DNA of 64,000 bases from CAYXZQ01 sp963717515 (GTDB lineage Archaea > Nanobdellota > Nanobdellia > Woesearchaeales > DSVV01), in assembly GCA_963717515.1 (NCBI GenBank), contig OY970338.1:744001-808000 (forward strand). Reading direction: 5' to 3'. The translations under genes were made by a program, and so were the position numbers. Shown here piece after piece: positions 59,633 through 64,000 of the stretch. Each line of letters opens with the position of its first letter. The first letter of the stretch is position 1. The notes under the pieces were generated by a model. It ran no database searches, had not been told where the DNA came from, and saw nothing but the letters and a program-made list of their open reading frames with translations.

Positions 59633-61059
59633 CTTTCCAAAACACCTCCAAGCTGGACAAGTTTCCTCTCCATGAGGTGGTCGGCTGTGAGGAGCATGCC
59701 TACAGGAAGACCTTTTGCTTCGCCTGCATTGACATTCAGGTGCGGAAGTCCAGCAAGGTTCGGCCCTACGGTCATTATGTCCATCATGTAGTTCTGGAGG
59801 GGTGTGAGCTTCTCAATCTCAGCGAATGTCGGAGGCAGTATAGGCATTGTCGGGCTTGCCAATGCACCATATCTTTTGAACATCGACTTGTACTCATCGA
59901 TAATTTTCGTCCTCACTTCCATGGCTTTCATGTAATAAGCATCACGAAAACCAGCCATCCTTGCGAATGTACCGATGATTATCCTTCTCTTTGCCTCTTT
60001 TCCGAAATTGTGCGAGCGGACCTTTGTGAAATATTCATTGAAGCTGCCAGAGAGCTTCTCATGCGCCCCATATCTCATGCCACAGTATTTGGCAAGGTTC
60101 GTCGATGTCTCGCTCATGGCAATCAGGTAATAGGCCTGCACCCCGTACTTGTTTGCCAAGGGAAGGGAGACTTCTTCATATTTCACTCCGGCTGACTCCA
60201 GCTTCTTTATGCCATCCCATACCCTGTCCTTGACCTTCTCATCGACTCCATCGCCGAAACATTCCTTCATGACTCCTATCTTCAGCCCTTTGGGCTGCTC
60301 TTCTGCCCAGTCTGTATATTTATCCACGGGTTCATGGAGCGTGGTGGACTCATCCGTGTCATGGCCTGAGATTATCTCAAGAGCCAGCGCTGCATCTCGG
60401 ACTGACTTTGCCAAAGGCCCTATCTTGTCGAGGCTGTTGGCATAGTCCATGAGCCCGTACCGCGAGACCCTGCCGTATGTCGGACAAAGGCCTGAGACCC
60501 CGCAGAAAGATGCAGGACTGACAATCGAGCCGCCGGTGGATTCGCCAAGGCTTATGTGGGGAAAGTCAGCAAGTTTCGTGATTCCGCCCGAGCCTCCGCT
60601 CGATCCACCACAGGCCCTTTTCTTGTCATATGGATTGAGAGGCATCTTCATGCCCACGCCGACATTGACCGAGAATGAACCGAACCCGAACTCGTCCTGG
60701 GCTGTCTTGCCGATGATTATCGCTCCCTCATCAATGACTTTCTGCACAGCAGTAGCATTGAACACCGGTACGTATCCTGTGAGAATCTTTGAGCCTGCCC
60801 TGGATTCCACTCCCTTCACGCAGATGCAGTCCTTGACAGACACCGGGACGCCTGCAAGCCTTCCTTTCGGGCTTTTCCTGACATTCTCAGCCTTGGACAA
60901 AGCCAGCTCTTCGGATATCGCATTGAAATAATGATATTCCTTGTCGAGCTTCCTTATCTTTTCGATTACCTGGTGAGTATGCTCGACAGGGTCTATCTCC
61001 CTGCTCCTTACCTTCCTTGCGAATTCAGCTATTTCCATTTTCATGTGCCTATATATCAT
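59629..61059 (-). CDS. gatA: Aspartyl/glutamyl-tRNA amidotransferase subunit A
   Basis: This 476-residue amidase-signature enzyme has an intact Lys/cis-Ser/Ser triad. The Lys is in PVSVKD, the serines in GGSSGGSGG, and the nucleophile in GESTGGSIVSPAS. It releases ammonia from glutamine and channels it to GatB. The start at 61059 overlaps the PHP-gene stop by four bases (ATGA); the ATG at 61044 is an alternative that drops five residues. Confidence 0.95.
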   Translation of the reverse strand: MIYRHMKMEIAEFARKVRSREIDPVEHTHQVIEKIRKLDKEYHYFNAISEELALSKAENVRKSPKGRLAGVPVSVKDCICVKGVESRAGSKILTGYVPVFNATAVQKVIDEGAIIIGKTAQDEFGFGSFSVNVGVGMKMPLNPYDKKRACGGSSGGSGGITKLADFPHISLGESTGGSIVSPASFCGVSGLCPTYGRVSRYGLMDYANSLDKIGPLAKSVRDAALALEIISGHDTDESTTLHEPVDKYTDWAEEQPKGLKIGVMKECFGDGVDEKVKDRVWDGIKKLESAGVKYEEVSLPLANKYGVQAYYLIAMSETSTNLAKYCGMRYGAHEKLSGSFNEYFTKVRSHNFGKEAKRRIIIGTFARMAGFRDAYYMKAMEVRTKIIDEYKSMFKRYGALASPTMPILPPTFAEIEKLTPLQNYMMDIMTVGPNLAGLPHLNVNAGEAKGLPVGMLLTADHLMERKLVQLGGVLER

Positions 61060-61766
61060 ATGCCTATATGTCTCTTGAATGCAGCAATGTCATTGTTGAT
61101 TATGTCCTCGTCCCTGAAACCCAGAATCTTCTTGTATTTCATGAGCCCGGAATCGTCGCCTATCTCATGGAAATTATGCGCATCGCTGTTGACTATAAGC
61201 TTGTGACCCCTGTCCTGGATTATCCTTATCATCTCCTGAGTTGCAGGTATCGAGACTGCCTTGAGCTTATGCTCATAAGTGAAATGCGCACAATTGAGCT
61301 CAAGCAGCTTGTTGTGCCTGCATGCAGCCTCGCTGACTTTTTCAATATCAACAGGCACATCTTTCAAACAGGTAGGGTGAGAAATTATCTTAACATAAGG
61401 ATTCTTTATGGCATTTATCATCGCATCCGTATTGTACTCTCTGGTCGGTCTGCCCTCTTCAAGAGGAGGATGGATCCCGGCTATGACAAAGTCAAGCTTT
61501 TTTATAAGATTCTCAGGCAGGTCCAGCTCACCTTTGTTGTTGGTGATGCTCAGTTCAGCACCGAACAGTATCCTTACGCCTCCTACGTAATTAGGTATCC
61601 TGTAGCCCATGTTAAAGTATGTTTTCGAGACCCCTTCCCTGGGTCCGTGATCAGCGATGCCCAGGATTTTCATGCCTTTCCTTACAGCCTCATTGATATT
61701 CTCATTCAGCGTGGACAGGCCGCAGTTGCTCTTTATGGTATGGGTATGGAGGTCGACTTTGAGCAT
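61056..61766 (-). CDS. PHP-domain phosphoesterase
   Basis: This 236-residue PHP protein has the metal-site motifs DLHTHT (5-10), ADHGPREG near 39, GAELS near 71, HPT near 129 and NSDAH near 194. It resembles YcdX/histidinol-phosphatase-like enzymes, but the substrate is unknown. It lies between gatC (one-base gap) and gatA (four-base overlap), an insertion into the gatCA pair. There is no sign that it takes part in tRNA amidation. Confidence 0.85.
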   Translation of the reverse strand: MLKVDLHTHTIKSNCGLSTLNENINEAVRKGMKILGIADHGPREGVSKTYFNMGYRIPNYVGGVRILFGAELSITNNKGELDLPENLIKKLDFVIAGIHPPLEEGRPTREYNTDAMINAIKNPYVKIISHPTCLKDVPVDIEKVSEAACRHNKLLELNCAHFTYEHKLKAVSIPATQEMIRIIQDRGHKLIVNSDAHNFHEIGDDSGLMKYKKILGFRDEDIINNDIAAFKRHIGI

Positions 61767-61767
61767 C

Positions 61768-62052
61768 CTACACCACCCTCGGTCCCTGAAAATATCCGTC
61801 CTTGGTATTGGGAGAGTTTGACAACGCCTCCTTCTGGCTCAGCGATGCCGTGACCTCATCTTCCCGCAGCTCATCCGCAAGCTCGACAGGCTGGAAGCTC
61901 GGCTTCACGCCCTTCGTATCAACCTCATTCAGTTTCGAGAATGCCTCCAGGACCTCTCTCAACTGTGGCAGGAACACATCAATCTCCTTATCTGTCAGCT
62001 TCAGCCTTGCGACCTCAGAGACATGCTCGATGAGCCTCTTGTCGATTTTCAT
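61768..62052 (-). CDS. gatC: Aspartyl/glutamyl-tRNA amidotransferase subunit C
   Basis: This protein of about 94 residues has the GatC pattern IEHVSEVARLKLTDKEIDVF at the N-terminus and LREDEVTASLSQKEAL...DGYFQGPRVV at the end. It holds GatA and GatB together. A TTG at 62061 would add three residues, but the TATA box at 62073-62084 places transcription start at the ATG at 62052. It is the first gene of the operon gatC-php-gatA-rimJ-maf-gatB. Confidence 0.92.
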   Translation of the reverse strand: MKIDKRLIEHVSEVARLKLTDKEIDVFLPQLREVLEAFSKLNEVDTKGVKPSFQPVELADELREDEVTASLSQKEALSNSPNTKDGYFQGPRVV

Positions 62053-62072
62053 AAGGGACAAAGAACCGGGGG

Positions 62073-62084
62073 TTTTATTTAAAG
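62073..62084 (-). promoter_or_regulatory. TATA box of the gat operon
   Basis: Minus-strand CTTTAAATAAAA is centred 26 bases before the ATG at 62052, giving a leaderless transcript. Confidence 0.65.
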
Positions 62085-62145
62085 TTTATTCATCATGATA
62101 AGATTCTACCTGAAAACCTGCAAAGGTTGTAATATTACATATATA

Positions 62146-62155
62146 TTATAAAAGA
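62146..62155 (+). promoter_or_regulatory. TATA box of the 169-aa gene
   Basis: ATTATAAAAG is centred about 33 bases before the ATG at 62183. A second AT-rich stretch at 62163-62180 is too close to the start to serve. Confidence 0.45.
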
Positions 62156-62182
62156 TATTATGCTTTATAAAAATATTTATAA

Positions 62183-62692
62183 ATGGCGAACTTTCCCAAC
62201 CCTCATATGATATATGATAAAGTAGGACAAAGTAATCAAGTTATCTCCCAGTACGGCATCCTGCTACCTCAGGGTTTTGACAAAGCGACCACAACGATCT
62301 GGATAGAATATTTTTTCAGGAACAATGGAAAGTATTTCCTGGACAAGGCAGTTGAGGATTCCGGACCAGGACCTGTCATCGACCACTATGTAGATATACT
62401 GGATAGCAAGGTGGGTGTCCAGTTCGAGCTGGAGTCGCATGAACAGGAAGCCAGGCTTGACAACCTCATGCTCACAATACCGTATGATAGATATCCGTAC
62501 AGGATTTTCCATAAGATATTCCCGCCTGATGATGAAAATGCAAAAAGGGGTTTCCTGCACAGGAGAAGCCAAATCCAGCACGAATATTTCAAGATGAGCC
62601 AGAGAAGAGACTATGTGCCTAGAGAAGTTTCAGGACTTCACGGAGGTCCTTCTTCTTCACCACAATATCAGCAGCCCTGTCAAGCTCCTTAG
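62183..62692 (+). CDS. Unrecognised 169-aa protein
   Basis: This soluble protein has mixed alpha/beta character, with an aromatic-rich segment (TTIWIEYFFRNNGKYF near 37-52) and a proline/serine/glutamine tail (GGPSSSPQYQQPCQAP). It has no signal peptide, membrane helix or known motif. The last 74 bases overlap the convergent HAD gene, which is unusual and suggests either an extended tail or a weak gene. TATA spacing supports the start. Confidence 0.55.
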   Translation: MANFPNPHMIYDKVGQSNQVISQYGILLPQGFDKATTTIWIEYFFRNNGKYFLDKAVEDSGPGPVIDHYVDILDSKVGVQFELESHEQEARLDNLMLTIPYDRYPYRIFHKIFPPDDENAKRGFLHRRSQIQHEYFKMSQRRDYVPREVSGLHGGPSSSPQYQQPCQAP

Positions 62693-63263
62693 ACTTGGAA
62701 TTGAATGAGATGCCCAGGCCTGCGAGTTTCACTGCCTCGATGTCATTGAGATTGTCGCCGACAAATACACAATCAGACAGAGCTATCTTCTCTTTCTCTG
62801 CAATTATCCTGAGCCCTGTCGCCTTGTGCGAAAAATCGTATGGCGTTACCTTGTACCCGGATATCCTTCCCTTGTGGTCAAAATACAGCTCGTTGATGAA
62901 TACATGGTCGAACGGCCTGTCAGGGAAGAAATGCTCGAGAACAAAACCCAGGGAGCCTGAGATCACTGCCAGTTTCACCCCTCTTCTCTTCAGCTCTGCG
63001 ATTGTCTCCCTCGCCCCACCCATGAGCCTCAGCCTGCCTATCGCCTCGATGAAATCCTTCTTTCTCGCACCTGCACTGTTCCACCAGGCGATGTCCTCTG
63101 CAAACCATTGCTCATAGGAGATCTTCCCTCCAAGAAACTTATCCCTCCATTTCCTTACAAGGGAGAAATCGACATTGAAGTGCTCATGGAGAGTGTACCA
63201 GATGAACTCAGTGTCATCGACAATCGTCCCGTCAAGGTCAAAGCATGCCAGCCTGTACCTCAT
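62619..63263 (-). CDS. HAD-superfamily phosphatase (SerB-like)
   Basis: This 214-residue HAD hydrolase has all four motifs: FDLDGTIVDD (Asp9, Asp11), VISGS near 100, the Lys in SHKATG near 150, and VFVGDNLNDIEA near 167. The cap is helical and C1-type, as in phosphoserine phosphatases. The substrate is not certain. Its start overlaps the stop of the EamA transporter gene by four bases, so the two form an operon. Confidence 0.85.
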   Translation of the reverse strand: MRYRLACFDLDGTIVDDTEFIWYTLHEHFNVDFSLVRKWRDKFLGGKISYEQWFAEDIAWWNSAGARKKDFIEAIGRLRLMGGARETIAELKRRGVKLAVISGSLGFVLEHFFPDRPFDHVFINELYFDHKGRISGYKVTPYDFSHKATGLRIIAEKEKIALSDCVFVGDNLNDIEAVKLAGLGISFNSKSKELDRAADIVVKKKDLREVLKLL

Positions 63264-64000
63264 GCTCCTCCACCTAGCAATGAAAGCGCGATGATTCCTG
63301 CAATCACGATGAATATCCCATACAGCCTGGCCCGATCGATCCTCTCCTTGAGAAATACTCTCGCAAGCACCAAGGTGACGAATGGGGCAGCTGAGATTAT
63401 GGCCATGGTCACAGTGACCTTCTCCATGGTGAAGCTGAGCACCATCAGGATTATCCCAAGGGCTCCAGCAATCGCTGAACCGAGTATGAGAAGGATCGTG
63501 TTTTTTTTCAAGACAGTCTTGCTGAACTCATCATAAGAAGGCCTCTTTGGCAGGAATGCGAGAAATATGAAAAGCACGACGAAAAAATCAGGGTAGAAGG
63601 CTGCTGCATAAGGGCCTGTCTTCTCAAGTATCATCTTCGAGAGAATCCATATTATGCCCCAGCATACTGAAGTTATCAATGCATGCCTGATGCCCCTGTC
63701 TGCATTTCTTATCCTCATCTCTTTCAACGAGGATATATCAAGGGACAATATGATGACCCCTGCAAGGATCACGGCAATCGCAATATACTGGTAAATGCCA
63801 AGGACCTCGCCAAGGAGGATTGCTGCAATAACAGCAGTGATGATGACATTCGTATGTGCCACAGTGACATTGATGGAGACCAGCCCTTCCTCGATTGCCC
63901 TGACAAACGAGTAGAGCCCGATGGCGCCGATTATGCCGAATACAAGGATCATCGCCCAGACCTTCAGGTCATGTGGGATGAACAGGCCGCCGAAGGAGAA
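63260..64000 (-). CDS. EamA-family (DMT) transporter, 5' end outside the window
   Basis: This membrane protein has about eight visible helices and two EamA halves. The frame stays open from the first visible Met (63952) to the window edge (16 more codons, F-S-F-G-G-L-F-I-P...), so the true start lies outside. Features such as LGEVLGIYQYIAIAVILAGV and FLKERIDRARLYGIFIVIAGI are the conserved ends of each EamA half. It is probably a metabolite exporter; the substrate is unknown. Confidence 0.85.
   Translation of the reverse strand, partial: FSFGGLFIPHDLKVWAMILVFGIIGAIGLYSFVRAIEEGLVSINVTVAHTNVIITAVIAAILLGEVLGIYQYIAIAVILAGVIILSLDISSLKEMRIRNADRGIRHALITSVCWGIIWILSKMILEKTGPYAAAFYPDFFVVLFIFLAFLPKRPSYDEFSKTVLKKNTILLILGSAIAGALGIILMVLSFTMEKVTVTMAIISAAPFVTLVLARVFLKERIDRARLYGIFIVIAGIIALSLLGGGA

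Overview
The window looks archaeal and most resembles a DPANN lineage of the Woesearchaeota/Pacearchaeota kind. This is inferred from gene content and promoter style, not from a marker phylogeny. Many genes have a TATA box, often with a CGAAA-type BRE, about 25-30 bases before the start codon, so many transcripts should be leaderless. The archaeal genes include the OapABC-type trio (Era-like GTPase, DUF2073, Zn-ribbon), a HerA ATPase with an Mre11 nuclease, GatCAB, an archaeosortase with a PEF-CTERM substrate, and a tRNA-Thr with a canonical-position intron.

Layout. 1-2280: end of an unknown gene, a divergent polysaccharide deacetylase, and a methyltransferase broken by a one-base frameshift. 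2280-2750: non-coding, with tRNA-Thr(UGU) and a striking set of perfect short hairpins on both sides. 2754-5600 (minus): conserved archaeal genes including oapABC-like. 5741-8448 (plus): Wzz-like co-polymerase and GalE, with a convergent VanZ-like gene. 8855-23163 (minus): a 3426-residue surface protein, its 1013-residue paralogue and a small PEF-CTERM protein. 23470-35930 (minus): a tight exopolysaccharide operon (Wzx, Asn-synthetase-like, four GT4 glycosyltransferases, Wzy, PaaK/CapK-like ligase, archaeosortase, WbaP-like initiating transferase). 36088-51610 (plus): a lipoprotein, four paralogous beta-helix surface proteins and a two-repeat HTH regulator. 51644-52702 (minus): a membrane-anchored DsbA-like protein. 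52862-56404 (plus): herA, an unknown gene and mre11. 56604-62061: a small membrane protein, then the minus-strand operon gatC-php-gatA-rimJ-maf-gatB. 62183-64000: an unknown gene, a HAD phosphatase and a partial EamA transporter.

How it fits together. Most of the window builds the cell surface. WbaP, the GTs, Wzx, Wzy and Wzz would make and export a polysaccharide, and GalE would supply UDP-galactose. The archaeosortase inside the operon probably processes the PEF-CTERM protein encoded just downstream. The giant DUF2341/LamG/beta-propeller proteins and the Cys-rich beta-helix proteins are candidate adhesins or polysaccharide-binding proteins. The beta-helix set carries 25 six-cysteine repeats and sits next to a DsbA-like protein with a CxxS active site.

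The most unusual features are: a class II glutamine amidotransferase domain nested inside a DUF2341 domain of the giant protein, with its would-be N-terminal nucleophile at Cys1319; the hairpin cluster around tRNA-Thr; operator-like inverted repeats in front of the surface-protein genes; and the archaeosortase embedded in a Wzx/Wzy operon.
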